From: Nocardia vulneris
GTDB taxonomy: Bacteria > Actinomycetota > Actinomycetes > Mycobacteriales > Mycobacteriaceae
Assembly: GCF_001613425.1 (NCBI RefSeq)
Contig: NZ_BDCI01000008.1
Span: forward strand, 248,001-312,000
Direction of reading: 5' to 3'
Length of the DNA: 64,000 bases
The position numbers and the translations under genes were made by a program. This document shows positions 1-9,209 of this stretch, in pieces (within the stretch, counting starts at the first letter, position 1; each line of letters opens with the position of its first letter). The notes beneath the pieces are model-generated. The model saw nothing but the letters and a program-made list of their open reading frames with translations. It made no database searches and had not been told where the DNA came from.

Positions 1-268
1 CCGGGATCAGTCCCGCGTTCGCGACATTGACCTGCCGCGCCGCGATGATCTCACCCGGCGCTTTCGCCGCGACCACCTCGGCGGGCGGGCGGTAGAACCC
101 GGGATCGAGTTCCGGCGGCAGCGGTACCGGCGCGGCCGGCTGCACCGGAACCGGAACCGCCCCCGCCGGCGCCCCCGCCGCGATACCGGCGTTCAACGTC
201 GCCGCCGACGCCGTGATCGCCACCGCCAGCACAACCAACCGCCGAGACCACTTCGTCAACACGGTCAT
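1..268 (-). CDS. Secretory lipase (LIP family), N-terminal part, cut by window edge
   Basis: Only the first ~89 codons lie in the window. They read as an N-terminal signal peptide (KWSRRLVVLAVAITASA), a Pro/Val-rich spacer and the start of a mature domain with DPGFYRPPAEVVAAKAPGEI. That stretch resembles the 'DPFY..P......APGT..' opening of actinobacterial secretory triacylglycerol lipases (PF03583), which hydrolyse lipids outside the cell; this assignment is from family knowledge. The catalytic Ser lies outside the window. There are two possible starts: ATG at 268 and GTG at 262. The GTG has GGGAG six bases upstream, so it is better placed for ribosome binding. The gene is transcribed divergently from the beta-propeller gene. 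Confidence 0.6.
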   Translation of the reverse strand, partial: MTVLTKWSRRLVVLAVAITASAATLNAGIAAGAPAGAVPVPVQPAAPVPLPPELDPGFYRPPAEVVAAKAPGEIIAARQVNVANAGLIP

Positions 269-706
269 CTCCCTAACCCATTGTGAGACCACGTCGACTC
301 ACATCTGAGCCGAACCTACCCCGGCATTTGCCGACGAGCAATAGTCCGTCTCGGACGGCTCAATGCCGATCCGCGCCAAAGACCCTGCGACTCCACCTAC
401 GCAGATCGCCGCTCTACCAGCAAATAGACAGACTGACCTGGCATTACCTGATACTGCATGCCTCATGTACCCCCACCGCAAGACGAACCCGAGCCATCAT
501 CCACCCCCGCGTGTCCCCGACAGTGGAAGCCGCACGATCGTGATTGCTGTACACCGCGGTAGGGCTGGACGGCTCTGCAATGCGCGAGACCTCGGGGTGG
601 TTCGTCTAGTGGAATCGAGTGGCGACAGCGACGGTGGGTGGCGCGTAATGTAACTCGGGTCACACTTCGGCGGCGCTTGGCGGTCGTCAAGGGACGGGGC
701 TCGGTT
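269..706. other. 438-base divergent intergenic region, no gene seen
   Basis: This region separates the leftward lipase gene from the rightward beta-propeller gene and must carry both promoters. It is less GC-rich than its surroundings between about 360 and 480. Short open frames occur on both strands but lack start context and protein-like composition. TGTGA (282-286) and TCACA (299-303) form an inverted repeat with a 12-base spacer, too wide for a CRP site. No convincing -10/-35 pair was assigned. Confidence 0.4.
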
Positions 707-2323
707 ATGGACTGGACGATCGTTGCCGGCGGGGTCAGGGCTCGTAGGGGTGCGTGGGTGCGCCTCGCGGTCGTGATGAGCGCGGCTGTGCTCTTGTTGA
801 TCGGGGCGCCGCCTGCCGGTGCCGACGGTGGCGACGGTGACTGGCCGATGTGGCAGTTCGATCTCGCCGGTTCGCGCTACAACCCGCACGAGACCGCGCT
901 GACCCCGGCCACGGTGGGATCGCTGAAACTGAAGTGGGCCTTCGCATTTCCCGACACGATCGCCGCGTCCAGCCAGCCGGCCGTGGTGGACGGCACCGTC
1001 TATGTCGGCGGCCGCAACGGGACCTTCTATGCGCTGGACGCGAACACCGGCGCGACGCGGTGGTCGTTCCAAGCCGAGACGCCGCTCGGCGGAAACCTGC
1101 CGACCTACGGACTGCGCAACGGGCCCGCGGTCATGGACGGGATGGTCTTCTTCGGCGACAACTCGGCCAGGATGTGGGCGCTCGACGCGCAGTCCGGCGC
1201 CCTGCGCTGGGTCCGCCAGCTGGATGCGCACCGGTTGGCGATCATCACCGGCTCGCCGCTGGCCTTCGACGGCCACATCTATGTCGGTGTCTCCAGCCAG
1301 GAACTCGGCAGTGCCACCCTCGACCACTACCCGTGCTGCACCTTCCGCGGCAGTGTGGCGGCGCTCGACGCCGCGACCGGCGACATCCGGTGGCAGCACT
1401 ACACGATTCCGCCGCCGGAGCCGACGCCGAGCGGGTCGCCGCCGTTCGCGCCCAGTGGTGCGCCGGTGTGGTCGTCGCCCACGATCCATCCGGAGTCACG
1501 CACGCTGTACTACACCGCGGGCAACCCTTACACCGGCTATCCCGAAGGGGCGGAAGCGATCGGCGCGCTCGATCTCGACACCGGGACCACCCGGTGGGTG
1601 CGCCGGATGACGCCGGGAGACGCGCCGTGGAACGGGCGCTGCACCTACCCGCCGCCGGGCGGCAACTGCCCGGATCCCGGCCACGACTTCGACTTCGGTT
1701 CGCAGCCGAACATTTTCGAGATCGGTGACCGGCTGGTCGTCGGCGCCGGGCAGAAGAGCGGGGTGTTCCACCTGCTCGACGCGGTCACCGGCGAGATCAT
1801 CTGGCAGACCAGGCTGAACACGCCGGTCCCGGTGCTGCCCATCCCGGGTTCGGAGTCGCTGCAAGGTATCCAGTGGGGCGCCAGCTACGACGGCCAACGC
1901 CTGTACGTCGCCACATACCAGGGCACGCCGGGCACCCTGTTCGCCTTGCACCCGGCGACCGGCGACGTCCTCTGGAGTACGCCGAATCCCGCGCACGGCT
2001 GCCTGTTCGACCCGCCGCCGCTGCCGATGCTGCCGCTGTGCCAGCTCGCCATGCCGAACGCCGTCTCCACCACCCCGGGCCTGGTCTTCGAGGGCAGCAT
2101 GGACGGCAAGATGCGCGTCTTCGCCGCCGACACCGGCGCCATCCTCTGGGAATACAACACCGCCCGCTTCTTCCACACCGTGAACGGCGTCCCGGGTGTC
2201 GGCGGCGGCATCAACGGCCACGGCGCCGTGATCGCCAACGGCATGCTGTTCACCAACTCCGGCTACGGCCGCCAGATCACCACCGGCATGCCCGGCAACG
2301 TCCTGCTCGCCTTCGGCCTGTGA
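707..2323 (+). CDS. Secreted PQQ-like beta-propeller protein, polyvinyl-alcohol-dehydrogenase-like
   Basis: 538 aa. An N-terminal signal peptide (hydrophobic VRLAVVMSAAVLLLIGAPP) is followed by repeated propeller blades ending in 'ALDANTGATRW', 'ALDAATGDIRW', 'ALDLDTGTTRW' and 'LLDAVTGEIIW', typical of PQQ/quinoprotein repeats. The opening WPMWQFDLAGSRYNP, a vicinal cysteine pair in HYPCCTFRGS and the FDFGSQPNIF segment resemble polyvinyl alcohol dehydrogenases, in which adjacent cysteines lie near the quinone. A periplasmic or secreted quinoprotein oxidoreductase is therefore likely, but no haem CxxCH motif is present and the substrate is unknown. The ATG at 707 was chosen; an in-frame GTG at 638 would add 23 poorly signal-like residues. 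A strong terminator lies just downstream. Confidence 0.75.
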   Translation: MDWTIVAGGVRARRGAWVRLAVVMSAAVLLLIGAPPAGADGGDGDWPMWQFDLAGSRYNPHETALTPATVGSLKLKWAFAFPDTIAASSQPAVVDGTVYVGGRNGTFYALDANTGATRWSFQAETPLGGNLPTYGLRNGPAVMDGMVFFGDNSARMWALDAQSGALRWVRQLDAHRLAIITGSPLAFDGHIYVGVSSQELGSATLDHYPCCTFRGSVAALDAATGDIRWQHYTIPPPEPTPSGSPPFAPSGAPVWSSPTIHPESRTLYYTAGNPYTGYPEGAEAIGALDLDTGTTRWVRRMTPGDAPWNGRCTYPPPGGNCPDPGHDFDFGSQPNIFEIGDRLVVGAGQKSGVFHLLDAVTGEIIWQTRLNTPVPVLPIPGSESLQGIQWGASYDGQRLYVATYQGTPGTLFALHPATGDVLWSTPNPAHGCLFDPPPLPMLPLCQLAMPNAVSTTPGLVFEGSMDGKMRVFAADTGAILWEYNTARFFHTVNGVPGVGGGINGHGAVIANGMLFTNSGYGRQITTGMPGNVLLAFGL

Positions 2324-2350
2324 GCAACCGCCGCAGTGCACGGAGAATGC

Positions 2351-2386
2351 GAAAGACCCCGCACGGCTGAACCGGCGGGGTCTTTC
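2351..2386. terminator. Bidirectional terminator hairpin
   Basis: Perfect 11-bp arms GAAAGACCCCG (2351-2361) and CGGGGTCTTTC (2376-2386) with a 14-base loop. It lies between the end of the beta-propeller gene and the 3' end of the leftward tRNA-Ser. The A-run and T-run flanks allow it to work in both directions. Confidence 0.8.
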
Positions 2387-2390
2387 GTGG

Positions 2391-2475
2391 CGGAGGATAG
2401 GGGATTTGAACCCCTGAGGGCGTTAACCCAACCCGCGTTCCAGGCGAGCGCCATAGGCCACTAGGCGAATCCTCC
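2391..2475 (-). tRNA. tRNA-Ser (anticodon GGA)
   Basis: Read on the minus strand, the acceptor arms GGAGGAT and ATCCTCC pair perfectly, followed by a discriminator G. The anticodon loop CTGGAAC gives anticodon GGA, reading serine UCC/UCU. A long variable arm and the T-loop GGTTCAAATCC are present, as expected for a class II serine tRNA. CCA is not encoded. The tRNA-Ser next to ffs and the aminotransferase gene matches the mycobacterial arrangement. Confidence 0.95.
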
Positions 2476-2603
2476 GTGGAGCAGCATACCGGTAGGGGGA
2501 GGGCGGACGCCAAATGGGGGCGGGGGGAGGGCGGAAGTACCTGCTCGGGCTGTTGTCGGCGGGTTCGGGGACCCCGGGGAAGCACGGTGGGCGCGGGAGC
2601 GGC

Positions 2604-2609
2604 TACACT
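2604..2609 (+). promoter_or_regulatory. Candidate -10 box of the SRP RNA gene
   Basis: TACACT lies seven bases upstream of the inferred 5' end of the SRP RNA (about 2617), the right place for a sigma-A -10 element. No good -35 hexamer is seen 16-18 bases further upstream. Confidence 0.45.
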
Positions 2610-2616
2610 GGCCGAC

Positions 2617-2704
2617 GGATCCCGCGCGGCGCGCATCCTGTGAACTCCCCCAGGGCCGGAAGGCAGCAAGGGTCAATGGGCTCTGCCGGGTGCGCGGGGT
2701 CCCC
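2617..2704 (+). ncRNA. ffs: Signal recognition particle RNA, small bacterial (4.5S) type
   Basis: The conserved apical domain IV is present: GGGCCGGAAGGCAGCAAGGG contains the GGAA tetraloop and asymmetric loop that bind Ffh. The ends pair: GGATCCCGCGC at 2617-2627 against GCGCGGGGTCC near 2692-2702 (one G-U wobble). Size and position next to tRNA-Ser match the ffs gene of mycobacteria. The RNA forms the core of the SRP that delivers nascent membrane and secreted proteins to the translocon. The ends are estimated from the outer helix; a T-rich stretch (TTATATTTT, 2705-2713) follows. Confidence 0.92.
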
Positions 2705-2783
2705 TTATATTTTCTCGGGGGCTGCGCACGGACCTCGTCCGGCTGACGGATAACGCCTCCAATTCCGAGCAACACACGGGTAA

Positions 2784-4181
<1,398 letters not shown>

Positions 4182-4188
4182 CGGGAAC

Positions 4189-4220
4189 AGCGGGGCGCGT
4201 ACTTCGGTACGCGCCCCGCT
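4189..4220. terminator. Bidirectional terminator with TTCG tetraloop
   Basis: Perfect 14-bp arms AGCGGGGCGCGTAC (4189-4202) and GTACGCGCCCCGCT (4207-4220) close on a TTCG loop. It lies between the convergent aminotransferase and methyltransferase genes, with no pronounced U-tract. Confidence 0.85.
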
Positions 4221-4226
4221 GTGCGC

Positions 4227-5033
4227 TTATTCGGGCTTGTGCGCGAGCACCGCGAACATGGTCACCGAGAGGTGGATGTCGCCGCTGGCCGCGCCCGCCT
4301 CGAGATCCTCGAGCAGCCGGTCGCGCTGTTCCTCGGTGATCACGCCGCGGGCCACCGCCATCGCCGAGATGCGGTTGACCAGCGAGCCCGCGCCCACGGT
4401 GCGATCCTGCACCAGCGCGTGCGAGCCGATCTCGTCGATCACCAGCCCCGCCTTGGTCAGCTGACCGGGCAGCCTGCGGCCGGAGAACGGGTTCGTGGTC
4501 GCGGAGACCAGCGTGTCGATCACCTCGCGCACCACCGACCGTTCGCCCGGATGCACGATCGCCGTGCCCCAATCGCTGTCCACCACCACGACCCGGCCGC
4601 CAGGCCGCAGCACGCGCGCGATCTCGTTGGCGGCGCGGGCGGGCGCGGTCAGATGCTGGAACACCCGCTCGCACAGCGCGGCGTCGAAGCTGTCCGCGCC
4701 GAACGGCAGGCCGTAGGCGTCGCCGGAATGGAATTTGGCGATCGAGCCGGTCTGGGCCGCCCGGCGTTCGGCGGAGGCGAGCAGGTTCGGGTCGGGCTCG
4801 ACGCCGACCGCGACACCGTCCGCACCGACCACGTCCGCGAAGGCCAGCACCTCCGACCCGGTGCCGGAGCCGATGTCGACCGCGCGTTCGCCGGGACGCA
4901 GCGCGAGCGCGTCCTGGGCCCAGGTCCGCAACCTGCGGATCCCGGGCAGTGCGGCTTGCAGATCGCGTACGTCTACGAGCTGGTCCTGGCCTGCTCGGTC
5001 GAACCGATCCGGGCGCAACGTGTAGGTGTCCAT
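4227..5033 (-). CDS. SAM-dependent class I methyltransferase, substrate unknown
   Basis: 268 aa from the ATG at 5033 (MDTYTLRPDRFDRAG...). The Rossmann methyltransferase signature is clear: motif I AVDIGSGTGSEVL binds S-adenosylmethionine, followed by an acidic residue at the end of the second strand (GVEPDPN), the FDAALCERVFQHL motif and the post-motif LRPGGRVVVVDSDWG, as in the methyltransferase-11/25 families. This resembles UbiE-like small-molecule methyltransferases; no substrate can be named. The reading frame is open to 5141 (another 36 codons), but that extension is Thr/Arg-rich and unlike the family. The GGGAG beside ATG 5033 is very close, so the start is uncertain. It is convergent with aspC. 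Confidence 0.75.
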   Translation of the reverse strand: MDTYTLRPDRFDRAGQDQLVDVRDLQAALPGIRRLRTWAQDALALRPGERAVDIGSGTGSEVLAFADVVGADGVAVGVEPDPNLLASAERRAAQTGSIAKFHSGDAYGLPFGADSFDAALCERVFQHLTAPARAANEIARVLRPGGRVVVVDSDWGTAIVHPGERSVVREVIDTLVSATTNPFSGRRLPGQLTKAGLVIDEIGSHALVQDRTVGAGSLVNRISAMAVARGVITEEQRDRLLEDLEAGAASGDIHLSVTMFAVLAHKPE

Positions 5034-5270
5034 GCTCCCGTTTCCATCTCTGGCGGACCCCGTCGTGTGGGGCGCCGATGTAGGTACTGCCGTCGTCTGA
5101 GGCATGCGCTGGAGCCTACGCGCGGCCGTATTGCCCCGCACTCCACCCCTGTGACCTGACTCACTGCCGGGCGGGTGCGCGTGCGATGAATAGTGTGCGC
5201 CCGGGGCGTCGGCACTAATGAGATGATCGAGCCGTCCGAGCAGTTTCGGTAACGGTGGGAAGGAACGGCG

Positions 5271-5843
5271 ATGAGTCGCAAGCTTTGCCTGGCACAGGAT
5301 GTCGAAGCCGACGAGCTATTGACCGAGGACCACTTCGCCACCCTGCTCGGCATGCTGCTCGATCAGCAATACCCGATGGAACACGCGTTCCGCGGCCCGA
5401 AGAAGATCGCCGACCGGATGGGCGGCTTCGACATCCACCGCATCGCCGAAGCCGACCAGCAGGAGTTCGAAGACCTCTGCGCCACCCCGCCCGCCATCCA
5501 CCGGTACGGCCGCTCGATGGCGCGCCGCGCCCAGGACCTCGCCCGCTACATCATCGAGAACTACGACGGCAGGACCGAGAACCTGTGGAAGAAGGACAAG
5601 CCGGACGGGAAGGAAGTCCTGCGCCGATTGAAGGACCTGCCCGGTTTCGGGGAGCAGAAGGCGAAGATCTTCCTCTCCCTGCTCGGCAAGCAGCGTGGCG
5701 TGCAGCCGGCGGGTTGGCGCGAAGCGGCGGGCGCCTACGGTGACGAAGGATCACGCCGTTCGGTCGCCGACGTCACCGACGCCGAAACCCTGGCTCAGGT
5801 AAGGGAATTCAAAAAACAGGCGAAGGCCGCCGCCAAGAAGTAG
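5271..5843 (+). CDS. HhH-GPD-type base-excision-repair-like protein
   Basis: 190 aa. A helix-hairpin-helix motif, LKDLPGFGEQKAKIFLSLLG (about residues 125-144), sits inside a short all-helical HhH-GPD fold related to endonuclease III and AlkA. It resembles a small actinobacterial family of unknown function. In endonuclease III the motif LPGVGRK carries the catalytic Lys and is followed by a catalytic Asp. Here the Lys position is Gln, with Lys one residue later, and no aspartate follows at the expected spacing, so bifunctional glycosylase/lyase chemistry is doubtful. The C-terminus ends in a Lys/Ala-rich tail (KKQAKAAAKK) that could bind DNA. ATG 5271 is preceded by GGAAGGAAC. Confidence 0.75.
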   Translation: MSRKLCLAQDVEADELLTEDHFATLLGMLLDQQYPMEHAFRGPKKIADRMGGFDIHRIAEADQQEFEDLCATPPAIHRYGRSMARRAQDLARYIIENYDGRTENLWKKDKPDGKEVLRRLKDLPGFGEQKAKIFLSLLGKQRGVQPAGWREAAGAYGDEGSRRSVADVTDAETLAQVREFKKQAKAAAKK

Positions 5844-5944
5844 GGCGGGGCCGCTCCGAGCCAGTGGCGGGGAACTGGCAGCGGACGGGCATTGCCGGGG
5901 ACCGTGGTCTACCGGGATTGTTCTGGGCGAAAGGAGTGGTTTCG

Positions 5945-6277
5945 ATGAGGCGACGACCGGCGGCGATCGGATATCTGCGCCGCGATGTATCCGGTGCCCG
6001 GCAACAGTGGGACGAGGTTCTGATCCGGAGCCTGGCCCAGCGGTTCGGGTACGACCTGGCGAAGACCGTGGTGTTCGGTGCGGAAACCGACGACGTGCTG
6101 CACAGATTGACCACGGTGGCGCAGCGACTGGGGGTGGACGCGGTAATCGTCCCCGGCACAGCGCATTTCGAGGGTGGCATTCCCGAACAGCTAGTCCAGA
6201 TCTGCGACGTGATCACTGTCGCGCCCGAATACACCTATGCCCGGCCCCTCCAGCCGCCCCTAGCCGACGGCGCGTGA
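5945..6277 (+). CDS. Hypothetical 110-aa protein with YLRRD motif
   Basis: 110 aa starting MRRRPAAIGYLRRDVSGARQ. ATG 5945 has AAAGGAG nine bases upstream, which fixes the start; an upstream in-frame start at 5864 has no ribosome site. The pattern 'IGYLRRD' then 'GYDLAKTVVFG' and 'LGVDAVIVPG...HF' resembles the N-terminal Rossmann-like half of serine recombinase catalytic domains (resolvase-like strand and helix order), but no recombinase active-site Ser or DNA-binding domain is present. Short stand-alone proteins of this kind are frequent in Nocardia. Function unknown. It lies tail to tail with the metallopeptidase gene seven bases away. Confidence 0.65.
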   Translation: MRRRPAAIGYLRRDVSGARQQWDEVLIRSLAQRFGYDLAKTVVFGAETDDVLHRLTTVAQRLGVDAVIVPGTAHFEGGIPEQLVQICDVITVAPEYTYARPLQPPLADGA

Positions 6278-6284
6278 GCTTGCG

Positions 6285-7457
6285 CTAGTTGACCGAACTC
6301 GCCGGTGCCGTGAACGTATTGCATTGCGCGGCACGGTTCTTGTCCAGTCCGGTCTCGAACCACTGGCCACCGTTCTCGGCGGTGCCGTGGTCACGCATGT
6401 CGCCCGCCTGGTCGCCGCGTCCGTAGGCGTCCTTGCGGGCGACATTCAGTTGCGAGTTGGTCAGCGAACCACCGCCGGACGAGGACGCGATGTACATGCC
6501 GTCGAAGCAGTTGGCCTGCAACTCGACTCGGCGCGACAGCTCGAGGCCGCGGGTGCTGCGCGGGCCCGCGTCGGCGCGTTCGCTGTTGGCCTTGCGCAGA
6601 ATCCCGGACATGGCCTGGACGTGGTGGCCGTACTCGTGCGCGAAGACCGACAGGTAGACCACCCAGTTGTCCTTGAAGAAATCGGTCTGCAACTGACTGA
6701 CCGGCATGTAGATGGTCTTGTTGGCCGGGCAGTAGAAGGCAGCGAAATTACTGGTGGTGCCGGTGCAGGGGGTGGTGATGCCGGTGGTGGTGGCACTCAC
6801 GTGCAACGTCGGCGGCTGGAACGGCAGATTCGCCTTCTGCAGCACCGGTTTCCAGGCCGCCTCCAGGCACGACGCGGCACTCTCGAAGAATTTGCGCGCG
6901 GCATCCACCTGGGTACCCCACGGCGAGTACGGGCAGCGGGCCGGGATCAGCGTCGCGCTCGGGTCGGCGAGCAGCGGGTTCGCGCCGGTCTCGGCGGGGC
7001 CGGTGGAACCGTCGGGGGAGAAGGTGAGGCTCGGTGTGACCGTCGACGGGCTGCTGTCGTTGCGGCCGACCGAGATCGCGTTGCGGACCAAGCCGCCCAC
7101 CACCAGGAACACCACGACGACCAGCAGCGCGATCCACGCGCCGCCGCCACCGGAACGCCGGCGCGGCGGGTACGGGGGACGGCCGGGCGGGCCGTACGGC
7201 ATCGGCGGCGGCGCCGGTGCGCGGTAGCCGGGCGGCGGACCGTAGCCGGGCGGTGCCGAATAACCCGGTGGCGGACCGTATCCCGGCTGGGTGTACCCCG
7301 GTGGGGGACCGTAGCCGGGTGGCGGACCATAGCCCGGTGGCGGGCCGTAGCCGGGCGGCGGCTGACCCTGCCCCGGCGGCGGGCCATAGCCGGGCGGGGG
7401 CGGAACCGGTCGCCCACCAGGCGGAACCGGCCCGTATCCGTACGGTGGTTGTGTCAC
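6285..7457 (-). CDS. Membrane-anchored neutral zinc metallopeptidase (PF04228 family)
   Basis: 390 aa from GTG 7457, which has GAGGGGG upstream. Layout: a cytoplasmic Gly/Pro/Tyr-rich tail (residues 1-105) built from repeats of PPPGYG, a single membrane helix (AWIALLVVVVFLVVGGLV), then an extracytoplasmic peptidase domain. Zinc motif HEYGH begins at about residue 274 in VFAHEYGHHVQAM; the upstream FYCPANKTIYMP and downstream RRVELQANCFDGMY are characteristic of the 'putative neutral zinc metallopeptidase' family. The distal Glu in VELQANC is the likely third zinc ligand. Substrate unknown. Cysteine pairs in the outer domain could form disulfides. It is divergent from the DUF2207 gene, with 76 bases between them. 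Confidence 0.85.
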   Translation of the reverse strand: MTQPPYGYGPVPPGGRPVPPPPGYGPPPGQGQPPPGYGPPPGYGPPPGYGPPPGYTQPGYGPPPGYSAPPGYGPPPGYRAPAPPPMPYGPPGRPPYPPRRRSGGGGAWIALLVVVVFLVVGGLVRNAISVGRNDSSPSTVTPSLTFSPDGSTGPAETGANPLLADPSATLIPARCPYSPWGTQVDAARKFFESAASCLEAAWKPVLQKANLPFQPPTLHVSATTTGITTPCTGTTSNFAAFYCPANKTIYMPVSQLQTDFFKDNWVVYLSVFAHEYGHHVQAMSGILRKANSERADAGPRSTRGLELSRRVELQANCFDGMYIASSSGGGSLTNSQLNVARKDAYGRGDQAGDMRDHGTAENGGQWFETGLDKNRAAQCNTFTAPASSVN

Positions 7458-7533
7458 GCCCCCGTACCCCCTCGTCTCAGTGATCGCCGACAGCCGATGA
7501 CGCAGAATAGCAAGCTGTCTAAAGTAGGCTGCC

Positions 7534-9153
7534 ATGCTGACTTTTCGGGGGGCCGCCGTAGGCGCGCTGCTACTCGCGTCCGCGGGATTGTTCGCGACGG
7601 CCCCGGCGGCGCACCCGGAGCCCGCGCCGAGCGGTGTGACGATCACCGCCGATCTGAAGCTGAACCGCGACGGCGTGCTCGAGGTGGTCGAGCAGGTCGA
7701 GGTGCCGCCGGACGGCACGTTCCAGATGTCGCTGCCGCTGCGGCTGCAGGTACGCGACGATGTCGAGCGCCGCTTCAAGGTCACCGACGTCGACACCAAG
7801 GGCGCGGGCACCGCGACGGTCGCCAACGACCAGTTCACCATCGAGGCCAAGCCCGGCACATCGACCTTCACCTACTCGGTGCACAACCTGGTCAGCGATG
7901 CCCCGGGCAGCCAGGTGTTCAACTGGATCGGGGTGGTGCGCAGCGATATCGCCGCGATCAGCGCCACGTTGATCAGTCCCAGTTTCGAAATGGGCATCGT
8001 GGACTGCAAACTCGGCCCGCCCGGCAACACCAGGGCCTGCGCCGACGTGAAGACCGAGGTCGACGGCGTGCTCTACCTGGAGCAGACGGATCTGCACAAG
8101 GGCGACGGGATCGACCTCACCCTGCAGTTGCCGCCGAACACGGTGCCGAGCAATGCCGACGTGCGCGACGACAGCGCCGCGGGTCCGTTCGCGTTCACCA
8201 CGCCGGTGCTGATCGCGTTCGGCGTGCTGGTGCTCGCGCTGATCGGCCTGGCCGTCTTCGCGTTGCGTGCGCGGCGGCAGAACGCCGCGGCGGGTACGGG
8301 CTCGCAGACCCTCGATCCGCTGCTGCGCGAGGGTGATCGGGTCCAGTTCGTCTCGCCCGACGGTGTGCTGCCCGGCGAGGCCGGGTTGCTGCTGGACGAG
8401 CACGTCGACCCGGTCGACATCGCCGCGACAGTGGTCGATCTCGCGGTGCGCCGCTATATCCGGGTGCTGCCGCTCAGCGATACCGACTGGCGGATCACCC
8501 GGGTCAATACGCCCGACGACCAGCTGCGCGGCTACGAGAAAGCGGTCTATCTGGCCCTGCTGCCCGAGGGCACGGACGCCGTCACGATGACCGAGTTGCG
8601 CGCGCCCGGACGGGTGCAGTCCGGTCCGGTGCGCACCGCACTGCTCGACGACGCGGTCGCTCGCGGCACCTTCGCCGACCGGCGGCGGCTCGGCCTGGCC
8701 GGCTGGCTCGGCGGCGCGTTGATCGTCGCGGGTATCGCCGTCACGATCGGGCTCGCGCTCACCGCCGGACATGCGCTGGTCGGCGTGGCGATCGCGCTCG
8801 CGGGTATCGCCACGGTGCTGCTGCCGAAGTATCTGCCGGTGCGGACCGCGCACGGCCTAGCCCTGTCCGGGCAGATCCGCGCGTTGCAGCGTGGGCTGGA
8901 AGCGACTCGGCGCGAACAGGTTCCGCCGATCGATCAGGAGACGGTGTTCTCCCGTGCGCTGCCGTTCATGGTGATCGGCAGCCGGGCCGACAACTGGATC
9001 CGGGCCTTCCGCGATCTCAACCCGTCCGCCGACGCGCAGCCCGGGCTGTACTGGTTCGGCGGTTTCGAACGCGACCGCAACCTGCAGCGCTTCGCCGGGC
9101 ACTTCCCGTTCTTCATCACCGCGCTGGAAGGCTTGTTCGCACCGGAGCGCTGA
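7534..9153 (+). CDS. DUF2207 family predicted membrane protein
   Basis: 539 aa. Signal peptide (MLTFRGAAVGALLLASAGLFATAPAAH), an outer beta-rich DUF2207 domain (residues ~33-215) with VTITADLKLNRDGVLEVVEQ, a membrane helix at ~228-250 (VLIAFGVLVLALIGLAVFAL), a cytoplasmic winged-helix-like region (EHVDPVDIAATVVDLAVRRYI), then two more hydrophobic segments near residues 389-430 and a C-terminal domain ending FFITALEGLFAPER. This is the usual DUF2207 architecture, for which no biochemical role is established. It is divergent from the zinc peptidase gene and closed by a strong hairpin. Confidence 0.8.
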   Translation: MLTFRGAAVGALLLASAGLFATAPAAHPEPAPSGVTITADLKLNRDGVLEVVEQVEVPPDGTFQMSLPLRLQVRDDVERRFKVTDVDTKGAGTATVANDQFTIEAKPGTSTFTYSVHNLVSDAPGSQVFNWIGVVRSDIAAISATLISPSFEMGIVDCKLGPPGNTRACADVKTEVDGVLYLEQTDLHKGDGIDLTLQLPPNTVPSNADVRDDSAAGPFAFTTPVLIAFGVLVLALIGLAVFALRARRQNAAAGTGSQTLDPLLREGDRVQFVSPDGVLPGEAGLLLDEHVDPVDIAATVVDLAVRRYIRVLPLSDTDWRITRVNTPDDQLRGYEKAVYLALLPEGTDAVTMTELRAPGRVQSGPVRTALLDDAVARGTFADRRRLGLAGWLGGALIVAGIAVTIGLALTAGHALVGVAIALAGIATVLLPKYLPVRTAHGLALSGQIRALQRGLEATRREQVPPIDQETVFSRALPFMVIGSRADNWIRAFRDLNPSADAQPGLYWFGGFERDRNLQRFAGHFPFFITALEGLFAPER

Positions 9154-9159
9154 GCGCGC

Positions 9160-9195
9160 CGTTTCCCGCACACAGGAGACCGTGTGCGGGAAACG
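9160..9195. terminator. Bidirectional terminator hairpin
   Basis: Perfect 14-bp arms CGTTTCCCGCACAC (9160-9173) and GTGTGCGGGAAACG (9182-9195) with an 8-base loop, between the convergent DUF2207 and ROK genes. Confidence 0.85.
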
Positions 9196-9209
9196 AGCGG
9201 CCGGAATCC

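Noticed and set aside
282..303. TGTGA...TCACA inverted repeat in the lipase/beta-propeller intergenic region
   Set aside because: The spacer is 12 bases; CRP/GlxR sites need six, so it is not reported as a regulator site.
2500..2616. G-rich tract (GGGGGCGGGGGGAGGG) before the SRP RNA as a regulatory G-quadruplex
   Set aside because: The run is compatible with general high-GC composition and no supporting feature was seen.
6324..8336. 670-codon rightward open frame through the metallopeptidase and DUF2207 genes
   Set aside because: Spans two oppositely oriented genuine genes and shows arginine/alanine bias typical of antisense high-GC frames.
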